64,000 bases of DNA from an uncultured Bacteroidota bacterium (GCA_937871435.1 CALMQM010000025.1:1-64000), one strand, 5' to 3'. Counted from the stretch's first letter, positions 28,044 through 37,480 are shown. Notes: generated from the sequence alone by a model not told the origin. Translations and numbers: made by a program.

Positions 28044-28519
28044 ATACAGGTAAATTTATATAAAAATGCCAATCGGATCCAGGCGAAGGCAATCAGGTTA
28101 TTAACAAGAATTTGAATACTCCAAATGGAGCTTCATCAGAAACGTAAAAAGTGAAAATTTTATTGAACGAGAATTTATAATTCATCATATTAAGATTGAT
28201 TGTTGAAATGAATTGCCCATGTTAGCAGATCAAAGAATGAGTGTCTTTGACTGATTCATTCCAATCCTTTGAATCATGCTTGGTGATGATCCGGATTTAG
28301 CCTGATGTTCTCTCTCTGTGCCCCCTTTTCTTCATTTTTCAACCCTAAACTTTCATTAGTTTTACCCGCTTCCTGAAAGGATTTCCATCTGTTTTATATA
28401 ATCTTCAGGAAGTAGCTGAATATTTGATGGTCTGTTACAATCAGGCTTCAATATTTATCTATAAAATACTATCCAATAAAAAATAATTCCTGTTTCCAAA
28501 ATTCTACATCCCAGATTAA
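28044..28519. other. Divergent intergenic region between the DUF1501 operon and the multicopper oxidase
   Basis: About 475 bases, AT-rich, without a supported gene or repeat. It must carry divergent promoters for the minus-strand lipoprotein operon and the plus-strand oxidase. I found no consensus -33/-7 pair that I would defend. Confidence 0.45.
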
Positions 28520-30211
28520 ATGAAAAAAGTATTGTACCTGCTGCTGTTCGGATCCGTGATGAATTGTAAAGCGCAAAACTACATCCCGATTCCTGATACT
28601 CTAAGCGGAACGAGTATTCACCTGACTATGCACAGTGATAGTGTACAGTTTCTGCCGGGAATGAAAACGTTCACCAATGCATTCAATCAATATTCTTATC
28701 TCGGACCTACATTGATTTTGAATCAGGGTGACGCGATGACGATGAATGTGGACAATTCATTAACAGATACCACTACGGTGCACTGGCATGGATTGCATGT
28801 TCCTGCGATGGCAGATGGCGGACCCCATACGGTGATTCTTTCCGGAACAACATGGAGTCCGCAATTTACGGTGATGAATCATGCTTCTACTTTCTGGTAC
28901 CATCCGCATCTGCACATGAGAACCGGTGAGCAGGCAATGCGTGGTGCTGCAGGTGTGATCATCGTACGTGATCCGGAAGAAGCGGTACTCGCGCTTCCAA
29001 GAACATATGGTGTGGATGATTTTCCATTGATAGTACAATCACAACAATTTGATTCGCTCAACCAGATCATGTGGAGAGGAATGCAGGACAGCATTTTGCT
29101 TGTGAACGGTACTACTCAACCGCAGCTGGATGTTCCCGCACAGGTTGTCCGGTTTCGATTACTCAATGCTGCTCAGAGCCGCAATTTCAATTTTGGGTTC
29201 ACAGCGAATCAGTCATTTTATGTAATCGGGAATGATGGAGGATTGTTGAGTGCCCCGGTTCCTGTAACACGCATCCGTCTTGCTCCGGGTGAACGCGCGG
29301 AAATACTGGTTGATCTTTCCACACAGGTGGGACAAACGCTTTATCTGATGAGTTATGCATCTGAATTGGGTACCGGTGTTCAGGGTGGTATTCCACCGGC
29401 GAGTATGGCAAGCGACTGGTACAGTCCGTTGAATGGAGCCGACTTCAATATTCTTCAATTGAATGTAATCGTTCCAACAGCCAATCCGGTTCTTACCGTT
29501 CCCTCAGCTTTGGTAAATGTGGTACCGTGGACAGCGGGTCAAGCCGATACCACAAGAAACATTTCATTTACAGCACAGAGTATGATGAACCTTGATGGTC
29601 CGTTTTATTTTAACGGTTTGTCCTATGACATGAACAGAATAGATTATGAAATTCCATTGAACAGAACTGAAATATGGACTCTCAGCAATCAAACTATGGT
29701 GGCGCATCCGTTTCATATTCATGATGTGCAGTTTTTCATTCTTGACAGAAGTTCTCTTCCTCCGGCTCCGCAGGAAGCGGGATTCAAGGATGTGGTGCTT
29801 GTATCGCCTTTTGAATCGGTTCGGTTCATTACCAAATTCGAAGACTTCGCCGATCCGATGATGCCGTACATGTATCATTGTCATATTTTGATGCATGAAG
29901 ACGATGGAATGATGGGACAATTTGTTGTTGTGCCTTCCACAAATGTTGAATCTGTTTCAGGTTCGGCATATATGAATGCTTATCCTAATCCGTTGGTGAA
30001 TGGAAGTATTTCAATTCCTGTGAACAAAGCATTCACTACTAATCCGACTTTTATTCTCTCAAATATTACCGGTCAGGAAGTAATGCATGGAAGTCTTGTG
30101 GGAGAAAATGGTGAATACAAAATTTCAATGTCTGATTTGCCCGCCGGTACATTTGTTTTGAAAATGATCGCGGGAAATCAATCTTCCGTTTCCAAGATTG
30201 TGAAGCAGTAA
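28520..30211 (+). CDS. Multicopper oxidase with T9SS sorting domain
   Basis: Exported copper oxidase of 563 residues. After a signal peptide (ends near CKAQ) three cupredoxin domains carry all four copper-ligand blocks: VHWHGLHVP (H88, H90), WYHPHLHMRTGEQAMRG (near 131), HPFHIHDVQFFI (near 396) and YHCHILMHEDDGMMG (near 453), the last holding the type 1 Cys, His and axial Met. The last 80 residues are a T9SS domain (NAYPNPLVNGSISIPVN), so the enzyme is probably sent to the cell surface rather than kept in the periplasm. Substrate could be cuprous ion, Mn, bilirubin-like or phenolic compounds; no Met-rich CueO-type insert is seen. A clean terminator follows. Confidence 0.9.
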   Translation: MKKVLYLLLFGSVMNCKAQNYIPIPDTLSGTSIHLTMHSDSVQFLPGMKTFTNAFNQYSYLGPTLILNQGDAMTMNVDNSLTDTTTVHWHGLHVPAMADGGPHTVILSGTTWSPQFTVMNHASTFWYHPHLHMRTGEQAMRGAAGVIIVRDPEEAVLALPRTYGVDDFPLIVQSQQFDSLNQIMWRGMQDSILLVNGTTQPQLDVPAQVVRFRLLNAAQSRNFNFGFTANQSFYVIGNDGGLLSAPVPVTRIRLAPGERAEILVDLSTQVGQTLYLMSYASELGTGVQGGIPPASMASDWYSPLNGADFNILQLNVIVPTANPVLTVPSALVNVVPWTAGQADTTRNISFTAQSMMNLDGPFYFNGLSYDMNRIDYEIPLNRTEIWTLSNQTMVAHPFHIHDVQFFILDRSSLPPAPQEAGFKDVVLVSPFESVRFITKFEDFADPMMPYMYHCHILMHEDDGMMGQFVVVPSTNVESVSGSAYMNAYPNPLVNGSISIPVNKAFTTNPTFILSNITGQEVMHGSLVGENGEYKISMSDLPAGTFVLKMIAGNQSSVSKIVKQ

Positions 30212-30230
30212 ATAGGCTGTCTTTATAGTG

Positions 30231-30270
30231 AGAATCCGGAACAACAGATCGCTTTTTCCGGATTCTTTTT
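30231..30270 (+). terminator. Rho-independent terminator of the multicopper oxidase gene
   Basis: A perfect 11-bp stem (30231-30241 with 30256-30266), a 14-base loop and a T run from 30266 to 30270, beginning 20 bases after the stop codon. Confidence 0.85.
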
Positions 30271-30444
30271 AATGATGGTTAAAGTGGAATGAAATATTAT
30301 GATGAATTCTTGGATAATATTCAGTGACGCTCCGGGCCACATTCTGATTTAACGGAATTTGTATATATTGTCAATGATTTATTTGTCAACTTTCAGACTC
30401 AATTTTTAGTTCCATTCTGTTTCCAATCAATTCAATCAATATCT

Positions 30445-32517
30445 ATGAAAAAGAATTTCTTTACTCTGTTTTTTATCGTGTTAAATCTATTTGTTGTTCA
30501 ATCCGGTTTTGGGCAATGCGGCAGCGGACTTGATTCTGTATCGATTCAGGCGATTACAGATGAATATGGTTACGAAGGATACTGGGAATTGGTTCCGGGA
30601 ACGAATACCTGTGGAAACGGAACAATTTTCGCCGGAGGAAATGTGTCACAAATCGGATGTAACGGAGGAGGAAATCAATCGGCAACATCGGGAAACGGAT
30701 ATGGAGATTTGCAAACATATACTGAAGGTCCATGGTGTTTACCGGATGGAGCAACCTACACTATTCATTTTGTTGATGACTATGGAGACGGAGGAACAGA
30801 TTTTGTTGTGTATATAAACGGTTTTCCTGTTTACAATTTTACAGGAACAGGAATTGGCAATGTGTTTACATTTACCATTACGCCCCCATTGTCGTATGAT
30901 GCGGGGATCACCAAAATTTCAACACCGTTGTATGTGAATCCGGGTTCCGTCTTTATTAAGGGAAAAATAAACAACTACTCTTTGAATACACTTCAGTCGA
31001 TCGAATTGAATTATTCGGTGAATGGAGGAGCAGCTGTAACGCAAACTATTTCCGGTTTATCTGTAGCGCCGTTTTCAGAATATTCATTCACACATCCAAT
31101 CGCGTGGACCCCGGCATTGAACGGAACATACGAAGTAACAGTATGGCCGGGAATGCTGAATGGAAATGCGGATCAGAACGCGGTGAATGATACAATGAGA
31201 AAGATAATTGTTGTAGGCGATGCGATTCCGAATATTATTGATGATTATTTATCAGGAACTCCTTTTTCCACAACAATTGCGGGATCCGCGGATCAGGTGG
31301 AAGCGCCACGCGATCTGGATTTTCATCCAATTCTGTCCAATAACGAATTGTGGGTGATGAATGCCGGAACAGTGAACACGGGAGGCAGCACGGTAACTGT
31401 GTATCATGCCGGGGAAGCTTCACAACAATCATTATACAGGGAAGATGGTAATGCATGGCATTTTATGTGTTTGCCAACAGCATTCGCTTTTAGTGAGAAC
31501 ACCAATTTTGCCAGCACTACAGGAACGCTGGATGACAATCACAACGGAACTCATTTCAGTGGACCAGCATTGTGGAACAGTGATTCAATGGTGTATTGTA
31601 TTCCGAATGGCGGAAACGGATCGCATATAGATATGCTGCATCAGAGTCCGTATTCCATGGGTATTGCTTCCGATTCCGAAAATGTTTTCTGGGTTTTTGA
31701 TGATTTCAACCATTGCATCATGCGTTATGATTTTGTGAACCCGCATGAACCGGGTGGTTCAGATCATACGGATGGAAGAGTGAGTCAATACACTGATTTT
31801 TCAGTATCACGAATCAATGATGATATTCCGGATCATCTTGTGTTGGATCATGAAACAGGATATTTGTATATCGTCGACGGCGGATCTCAAAGAATTATCC
31901 GGATGAATACACGCAGTGGAAGTGTAACGAGTTCGTTTACTCCATATGCGGAACCGCTTGCGGAATCGAGTATAGTGACCGGAACCAACTGGAGTACTTA
32001 CATCAGTAGCGGATTGAGTCAGCCATGTGGGATAGATTTGGTGGGAAACAGATTGATTGTGTCGGATTACAGCAATGGTGATATTATTATTTACGATAAT
32101 ACCGGTACAAGCGGAGTTGAACTGGGCCGAATTCATACAGGTTCAGCCGGGATTGCCGGAGTGAAAATCGGTCCTGATGGAAAGATCTGGTATGTAAACC
32201 AATTGCTGAATACTGTTTCGAGAATAGATGGGAACAGTCCGGTTGGTATTCCATCAAATTCTTTGGAAAACCAAATCGGTATTTATCCTAATCCGGCTCA
32301 GGGATTTTTAAACCTGAGTTTTGCGAAATCATGGGAAGATCCGTCTCTCAGTGTAACAGTGACGGATGCCATTGGGAATGTTGTGGTTGATTCTCCGGTT
32401 CTTTTTTCACCCTGTAAAATTAATCTTGAACAGGAGGCAGACGGTATTTACTTTCTTACTCTGAAAAATTCCCGACAGTCATTGACACAGAAAATTTTGA
32501 TCCAGCGGGCCTATTGA
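30445..32517 (+). CDS. Secreted propeller-like protein with T9SS sorting domain
   Basis: A 690-residue exoprotein. The signal peptide ends near SGFGQ. Residues about 25-150 form a Cys/Gly-rich domain (CGSGLDSVSI, then FVDDYGDGGTDFVVYING) of the kind often found at the start of Bacteroidota exoproteins. Residues 155-255 look like a CARDB/Ig-type domain. From about 265 to 600 there is an NHL/SGL-like propeller (DLDFHPILSNNELWVMN, YLYIVDGGSQRIIRMN, GVKIGPDGKIWYVNQL). The final 80 residues are a T9SS domain (IGIYPNPAQGFLNLSFA). Its stop overlaps the start of a small haem-motif lipoprotein gene, suggesting the two act together. Confidence 0.82.
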   Translation: MKKNFFTLFFIVLNLFVVQSGFGQCGSGLDSVSIQAITDEYGYEGYWELVPGTNTCGNGTIFAGGNVSQIGCNGGGNQSATSGNGYGDLQTYTEGPWCLPDGATYTIHFVDDYGDGGTDFVVYINGFPVYNFTGTGIGNVFTFTITPPLSYDAGITKISTPLYVNPGSVFIKGKINNYSLNTLQSIELNYSVNGGAAVTQTISGLSVAPFSEYSFTHPIAWTPALNGTYEVTVWPGMLNGNADQNAVNDTMRKIIVVGDAIPNIIDDYLSGTPFSTTIAGSADQVEAPRDLDFHPILSNNELWVMNAGTVNTGGSTVTVYHAGEASQQSLYREDGNAWHFMCLPTAFAFSENTNFASTTGTLDDNHNGTHFSGPALWNSDSMVYCIPNGGNGSHIDMLHQSPYSMGIASDSENVFWVFDDFNHCIMRYDFVNPHEPGGSDHTDGRVSQYTDFSVSRINDDIPDHLVLDHETGYLYIVDGGSQRIIRMNTRSGSVTSSFTPYAEPLAESSIVTGTNWSTYISSGLSQPCGIDLVGNRLIVSDYSNGDIIIYDNTGTSGVELGRIHTGSAGIAGVKIGPDGKIWYVNQLLNTVSRIDGNSPVGIPSNSLENQIGIYPNPAQGFLNLSFAKSWEDPSLSVTVTDAIGNVVVDSPVLFSPCKINLEQEADGIYFLTLKNSRQSLTQKILIQRAY

Positions 32518-32885
32518 TGTGGCGTTTACTTTTTGTCATCATTCTGTTAAGTGCATGTACATATAAAAAAGCGGAGATTGTTCCTGCTGCTGAATATGTA
32601 CATTGTGATACACTCAGGTATATTTCATACACCGGTGAAATTCAGGCATTCCTTTCACTGAAATGTGGATCGGGAAGAACAAATTGTCACAACAATACCG
32701 CTCCTACAGGATTTTATCTCGACACCTATGAGCATGTGAGCAATCTTGTGGAATCAGGAGATTTTTATTCAGCCATCAAGCACGCTCCCGGATATACTCC
32801 GATGCCATACAATTTACCGGCTCTTGATTCGTGCTCATTGGCAACGTTGTTACGGTGGATACATACAGGATATCCTGAAAATTGA
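32517..32885 (+). CDS. Small lipoprotein with CX6CH cytochrome-like motif
   Basis: A 122-residue lipoprotein (lipobox IILLSAC, Cys14). The start is the ATG at 32517, sharing one base with the previous stop (TGATG), rather than the TTG three bases earlier. Residues 45-58 read FLSLKCGSGRTNCH, a haem-like motif with six residues between the cysteines (C50, C57, H58). A Met-Pro segment (YTPMPYNLPALDSC) and the closing helix TLLRWIHTGYPEN match the C-terminal layout of the CX4CH lipoprotein at 24416. So it is a minimal relative of that domain. Translationally coupled to the T9SS propeller protein. Confidence 0.72.
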   Translation: MWRLLFVIILLSACTYKKAEIVPAAEYVHCDTLRYISYTGEIQAFLSLKCGSGRTNCHNNTAPTGFYLDTYEHVSNLVESGDFYSAIKHAPGYTPMPYNLPALDSCSLATLLRWIHTGYPEN

Positions 32886-32974
32886 ATTACGGCGAAATGG
32901 ATTTATGTCAATCCTTTTTCATTTATTTGCGGTATGTGATGTTGTACAAATTGTCGTACAGCATTCATTGACGA

Positions 32975-34090
32975 ATGACAGATTCCCGTTCAGAAAATAG
33001 TTATTACAAGCAGATCGACGGACTCCGGTTTATTTCTGTTTTTGGTGTCATGGTTGCCCATTGGTACCAAAATTCATTTCATCGTGAATACCTGAAAGAG
33101 CTGCCATTCGGTACCGGAGTGGTTTTCTTTTTTGTGATCAGTGGTTTTCTGATTACACAGATCTTGCTTCGTTTTCGTTTGCGTAATGAGACCGAAGGGA
33201 ATTCGCAAGGGAAATCTATTCTTTCCTTTTATATGCGCAGAACACTGCGGATTTTCCCGATTTATTATCTCACCATCTTTGTGTTGTATGCAATAGATTT
33301 CGATCAGTCACATGCTTTGTTGCCATGGCTCCTGACATACACATTGAATATTCAGATGGCGATCACAAATAATTTACCGGGAGCATTTACGCATTTGTGG
33401 TCGTTGGCGGTGGAAGAGCAGTTTTATTTATTCTGGACTTTTATAATTGTTTTCGCTCCCAAAAAGTTTTTGAAGCATTTGATTATACTTTTTATTTTGA
33501 TTTCACTCGCTCTGAAATACTATATGTTTTACAAAACATCCAGGTGGCTGGGAGCAAACACATTGGTGATTACCAATATGCACAGTCTTGGATTGGGAGG
33601 ATTACTGGCTTACTACGAAGTATTCCGCAGAGAAAAGTTTTATACGATAGGTCTTGGAAAAATGAAAGCTGCCATGTGGCTGGTGTTGGCGGTCATTCTC
33701 TTTCTATTCGCCGCATTTGTGCCCTATGATAAACTTGAATTTCTCAAACCGTATAATGATCCGCTGATGACAATTGTATATGGCTTGGCCGTTTTTGTAG
33801 CCGCCAGAAACGGATTCGTTGGATTGGGAAAATATTTTCTGGAAAATAAAGTGGTGGTTTATTTTGGCAGAATCAGTTATGGATTGTACATGTATCATTT
33901 ATTTATGAGTCCGTTTTATTTCAATTTTGTGAATCATTTTTTGCATTGGAATATCACGAATGATAAAATTTACTTCGTGATATTTTTTGTGCTGGATGTA
34001 TTGCTCGCGACACTGTCATGGTTTATTATTGAAAAACCAATTTTAGGATTGAAGAAGCATTTCACGTATTTCCTGAAAGAAAAAAAGTGA
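32975..34090 (+). CDS. Acyltransferase-3 (AT3/OafA-like) integral membrane protein
   Basis: A 371-residue inner-membrane acyltransferase with about ten helices. Family signatures are clear: IDGLRFISVFGVMVAHW with the conserved His, FFFVISGFLIT, FYMRRTLRIFPIYYLTI (the R-x-x-R-I-x-P-x-Y motif) and HLWSLAVEEQFYLFW. Such enzymes O-acetylate or otherwise acylate extracellular glycans. The substrate is not deducible because no glycan gene cluster adjoins. It lies 89 bases after the small lipoprotein gene and may share its transcript. Confidence 0.9.
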   Translation: MTDSRSENSYYKQIDGLRFISVFGVMVAHWYQNSFHREYLKELPFGTGVVFFFVISGFLITQILLRFRLRNETEGNSQGKSILSFYMRRTLRIFPIYYLTIFVLYAIDFDQSHALLPWLLTYTLNIQMAITNNLPGAFTHLWSLAVEEQFYLFWTFIIVFAPKKFLKHLIILFILISLALKYYMFYKTSRWLGANTLVITNMHSLGLGGLLAYYEVFRREKFYTIGLGKMKAAMWLVLAVILFLFAAFVPYDKLEFLKPYNDPLMTIVYGLAVFVAARNGFVGLGKYFLENKVVVYFGRISYGLYMYHLFMSPFYFNFVNHFLHWNITNDKIYFVIFFVLDVLLATLSWFIIEKPILGLKKHFTYFLKEKK

Positions 34091-34260
34091 GTTTTATTCA
34101 AGAAGCTAAGTTTAGCTTTCTGGATTTTCAATAATTACAAATAGGGAAAATTTATAGTCTCATTTGTTGAGCTCTCCGGTCTGAATTGGAAGGAAGTGTG
34201 TAAAAGGAAGATAATTTCAGTTTTCCGAAAATGATTTGATGAAGTTGTGTCTTCCCCGGT

Positions 34261-34908
34261 TTATTGTTTTGCCAACATATTTTTCACCTCCTGAAGATGA
34301 ACTTCTTTTTGAGCGTCTCTCAATTCCTTTGCTGAGCGGGTAAAATATTTGTGAGCAGTGAGAAAAGTAACCTGAAGTTGATTCCATTCTTTCAGAGTAG
34401 TAAGGTTCCCGCTTGATTTTAATTCTTCAAACAAAGTATTTCCGATACTGAAAAAATCTGGGCGGCCGAGGTAGTCCAGATCCGCATCACACATAATTTC
34501 TTCCAGCCGGTTATGCGGTTGCTGTGGAAATTTTGTCGCGAGAATCATACCGCAGATGGTATCTATTTCTGTTTCTGAATAACCAAATTCAGGGAGAAGT
34601 TTTTTCGCCATGTCGCATCCAATCTGTTCATGATTCACAACATTGAGCATAAAGCCAGAGTCGTGGAAAAGAGCTGCAACGCGAACAAGTTCTTTTTCAG
34701 CAGGGGAAACATTTTCTTTGTCACATAACATTTCGGCCGCGTTCAATACGTCCAGCACATGGTGATAGCCATGATAGGTAAGTCCGGCCGGTAGTCCGGA
34801 CTGTAGCTTTCCGAGGATGAATTGTTTTGTATGTTCGTATCTGTTCATTGCCAGATTACTTGGCTTTACTATTTCTGGTGTTCCTTTCGGAGAGCTGAGT
34901 GTGTTCAC
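34261..34908 (-). CDS. HD-domain phosphohydrolase
   Basis: A 215-residue soluble protein with a metal-dependent HD domain: the first His in YHGYHHVLDVL (near residue 43), the His-Asp pair in ALFHDSGF, and the closing Asp in MCDADLDYLGRPDFF. Its role may be hydrolysis of a phosphomonoester or cyclic nucleotide. It overlaps the hybrid kinase gene by 4 bases (GTGA) when the GTG at 34908 is used. An ATG at 34848 (residue 21) is a good alternative start. Coupling to a kinase with a cyclic-nucleotide-binding domain hints at a nucleotide-signalling job, but this is inference. Confidence 0.83.
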   Translation of the reverse strand: MNTLSSPKGTPEIVKPSNLAMNRYEHTKQFILGKLQSGLPAGLTYHGYHHVLDVLNAAEMLCDKENVSPAEKELVRVAALFHDSGFMLNVVNHEQIGCDMAKKLLPEFGYSETEIDTICGMILATKFPQQPHNRLEEIMCDADLDYLGRPDFFSIGNTLFEELKSSGNLTTLKEWNQLQVTFLTAHKYFTRSAKELRDAQKEVHLQEVKNMLAKQ

Positions 34909-36584
34909 GATTCGTTAGGGAAAGCGTTACGCAGAACTTTTTCCCGGAGTGTTTCTGTGCTGAATGGTTTCATCATGTAATCATTCATTCCTGAAGCAAT
35001 ACATTCATCAATTTCTTCCCGGGTTACATTGGCAGTCATCGCGCAAATGCGAATACTGTTTTTTACCGGGTTTGCCAGTTTGCGGATTTGACGCGTTGTT
35101 TCATAGCCATCCATTCCGGGCATCTGGATATCCATGAAAACGAAACTGTAATCGTCTTCATTCATTTTATTCAATGCATCCTGTCCATCCACTGCAACGA
35201 TCACTTTCACTTCAGGGAAAATATCATTGAGTGTATCCACTGCCACCATCTGATTGAATTCATTGTCTTCTACCAGAAGAATTTTTACATCCGATAAATT
35301 GTGCGATGTAGCCAGTGCGTCAATGTTATCTTCTTTTGGCTTCTCAGCGATTTTGTAACGAATGGAAAAGTAAAACTCGGATCCTTTACCGGGCTCACTT
35401 TGTACCTTCAGATCGCCACCATGCATTTCCACCAATTGTTTTGAAATGGTGAGGCCCAATCCTGTTCCGCCGAATTTCCGTGTGGTATCTGATGAAGCCT
35501 GACCGAAACTTTCGAATATTTTATCAATCTTATCTGCAGGAATTCCGATTCCGGTATCCCGTATTCCCACTCTGATCTGTACTTCGGTAGCAGTTTTGTT
35601 TTCAGCAATAACTGAAATAGTGACTGCACCTTTCTCTGTAAACTTTATCGCGTTTCCTGCGAGGTTCATGATTACCTGAGTGATGCGTGTTTCGTCACCG
35701 ACTACATATTCGGGTACACCTTCGCCGATAAATTCTTCCATACGGATTCCTTTTTCTTCCGCCTTCAATCCGAGAATAGTATGGATGTTGTGGATAGCAG
35801 CTACAAAAGGGAACGGAACAGACTCCAGTTCCATTTTACCGGATTCAATTTTGGCAAGATCAAGGATGTCGTTGATGATAACGAGCAGGTTGGCGCCGCT
35901 TTTCTTGATTACCTGCAGGTATTTTTCCTGCTGTTCATTCAATGGAGATTTTATAAGCAGGTTGGTGAGACCGACGATGGCATTCATCGGCGTTCGGATT
36001 TCATGGCTCATATTCGCCAGAAACTGTTGACGAAACTTTTGTGTCTCGATGAGGTTGTCACGTGTGATGGATAATTCATCATTCGTTTTTCTCAACTCCT
36101 GCATGGCCTCGTTCAATTCATGCGTTCTTTCCTTTACGAGGACATTCAGCTTTTCTTCTCTTGCTCTTGCTTCACTCAGTGCTGCTTCATTGGATGTTCT
36201 CAGTCGTTGAAAATTAATCCGGAAAATATTAAAGATAAGTTGCGGATATTTTTGTGCCAATGAATAGAAAACATCTTTTTTAATTTCGACAGTTTTCAGA
36301 TCGGAGCCGGCGACGATAGTAGCGGTAGCAACAGCATCGGCAAGGAAACTTTCTCCAAGAATAGACAAAGCTCCGAGTTGTGCAAGCAATACATCTTCAT
36401 TGAAAATTTCCACGGTGCCATTGCTGACGATATACAATGCGTCAGGAACAGAACCTTTATTAATCAACACAGCACCTTTGGGATATTCTTTTCTGTTGGT
36501 ATAGGAAAGAACTTCCCGGAGAACTTGCTGGTCAAGATTGTGAAACAGGCTGCACGTGATGAGCGTGGAGTCAGATTGATTCAT
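34905..36584 (-). CDS. Hybrid histidine kinase with N-terminal cyclic-nucleotide-binding domain
   Basis: A 559-residue cytoplasmic sensor with no membrane segment. Domains in order: cNMP-binding/CAP-like domain (about 10-125), coiled-coil linker (130-185), HisKA with phospho-acceptor H194 in NMSHEIRTPMNAIVG, HATPase with NLAGNAIKFTEKG, DTGIGIP and GTGLGLTISKQL, and a receiver domain starting ILLVEDNEFNQM with phospho-acceptor D485 in VFMDIQMPGMDGYE. The cNMP-domain phosphate cassette looks like LSILGESF followed by an Ala-rich stretch without the usual Arg, so it may not bind cAMP. First gene of a two-gene operon with the HD hydrolase. Confidence 0.9.
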   Translation of the reverse strand: MNQSDSTLITCSLFHNLDQQVLREVLSYTNRKEYPKGAVLINKGSVPDALYIVSNGTVEIFNEDVLLAQLGALSILGESFLADAVATATIVAGSDLKTVEIKKDVFYSLAQKYPQLIFNIFRINFQRLRTSNEAALSEARAREEKLNVLVKERTHELNEAMQELRKTNDELSITRDNLIETQKFRQQFLANMSHEIRTPMNAIVGLTNLLIKSPLNEQQEKYLQVIKKSGANLLVIINDILDLAKIESGKMELESVPFPFVAAIHNIHTILGLKAEEKGIRMEEFIGEGVPEYVVGDETRITQVIMNLAGNAIKFTEKGAVTISVIAENKTATEVQIRVGIRDTGIGIPADKIDKIFESFGQASSDTTRKFGGTGLGLTISKQLVEMHGGDLKVQSEPGKGSEFYFSIRYKIAEKPKEDNIDALATSHNLSDVKILLVEDNEFNQMVAVDTLNDIFPEVKVIVAVDGQDALNKMNEDDYSFVFMDIQMPGMDGYETTRQIRKLANPVKNSIRICAMTANVTREEIDECIASGMNDYMMKPFSTETLREKVLRNAFPNES

Positions 36585-36931
36585 AGATAAACGAAATGAT
36601 AAAACAGTTAAATCGTTGCACGCAGCAAGGATCAGGGGGTGAATTTAATGCAAGATAAATTATTTAGATAATTCTGCAATAAAAAAGAACTCTTTTCTTA
36701 ATTTCCGCTATTCCTCAGGTCTGTGGCGGCTTCAGGCTTGTGGAAATCCCGATTTCCTGACCCGACAACCTTTATTATCCTGCATAAAAGATGGAATTTC
36801 CGGAACGGATATGAGGAAATATTGAAGTCCTATGAGCTGCCTTAAAAATCCTTCTTCATGTTAAAATCCGGAAAAAAGATTCTTCTTCAGACTTTGAAGG
36901 TTGACACTGAGCCAACATGAAGGTGTAGGAA
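36585..36931. other. Intergenic region between the hybrid kinase and guanine deaminase genes
   Basis: About 345 bases. It should contain the promoter of the minus-strand kinase operon and the 3' end of the guanine deaminase transcript. A short AATTAT/ATAATT inverted repeat (36659-36674) is present, but nothing that looks like a gene or a strong terminator. Confidence 0.4.
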
Positions 36932-37408
36932 TCAGTAATCAATTTTGTCAGGCTTGGCTATCCAATCCTTAAAAATCTTCAAAGCAGAAGCATCCGGAAG
37001 ATGAATCATTTCAATTTTTCTTTTATCGGGAGCTACGTTTATTTCTTCATAGATAAAAGCATCATCAAAACCAGCCTGCGCGGCTTCGTGTCGGGTATTC
37101 GCATAATATACTTTGGACGGACGAGCCCAGTAGATTGCGCCGAGGCACATCGGACAAGGCTCACAGGAAGTATAGATTTCGCAATCTGTCAGTTGGAAGG
37201 AATTTAAATTTTTACATGCATCTCGGATAGCAACAACTTCCGCATGAGCTGTGGGATCATTGGACGATGTTACCTGATTCGAACCTTTCCCTATGATTTT
37301 ACCATCTTTCACCACCACGCATCCGAAAGGACCTCCTTTGTTTGACTGTGATCCTTCTCTTGATAGTTCAACTGCCATCCTGATAAATTCCGTCGGGTTG
37401 TTTTTCAT
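36932..37408 (-). CDS. guaD: Guanine deaminase (cytidine-deaminase fold, GuaD type)
   Basis: Converts guanine to xanthine, feeding xanthine dehydrogenase. The 158-residue protein has the zinc site of the nucleoside deaminase fold: H55 and catalytic E57 in NDPTAHAEV, C85 and C88 in SCEPCPMCLGAIYWARP. Other segments (FQLTDCEIYT, AAQAGFDDAFIYEEI) match Bacillus GuaD closely from memory and distinguish it from tRNA adenosine deaminase TadA. It is divergent from xdhC across a 220-base region with a palindrome, in keeping with joint purine control. Confidence 0.9.
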   Translation of the reverse strand: MKNNPTEFIRMAVELSREGSQSNKGGPFGCVVVKDGKIIGKGSNQVTSSNDPTAHAEVVAIRDACKNLNSFQLTDCEIYTSCEPCPMCLGAIYWARPSKVYYANTRHEAAQAGFDDAFIYEEINVAPDKRKIEMIHLPDASALKIFKDWIAKPDKIDY

Positions 37409-37467
37409 GTGTATTCGGGTTCAAAAAAGTTTGGGGCTTGAAAATACTATTTTTTAAAATGCTAAAA

Positions 37468-37480
37468 TGTTGTGACAACA
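37468..37480. promoter_or_regulatory. 13-bp perfect palindrome in the guaD/xdhC divergent region, candidate operator
   Basis: TGTTGT-G-ACAACA, a perfect inverted repeat with a GT-N-AC core like many GntR-type operators. It lies about 60 bases upstream of guaD and 114 bases upstream of the xdhC -33 element. No regulator gene is visible in the purine locus, so the binding protein would be encoded elsewhere. Confidence 0.4.

Noticed and set aside
30356-30380. Possible promoter upstream of the T9SS propeller gene at 30445
   Set aside because: TTTATTTG misses the second consensus base, and the spacer to the upstream TTTG is only about 16 bases.
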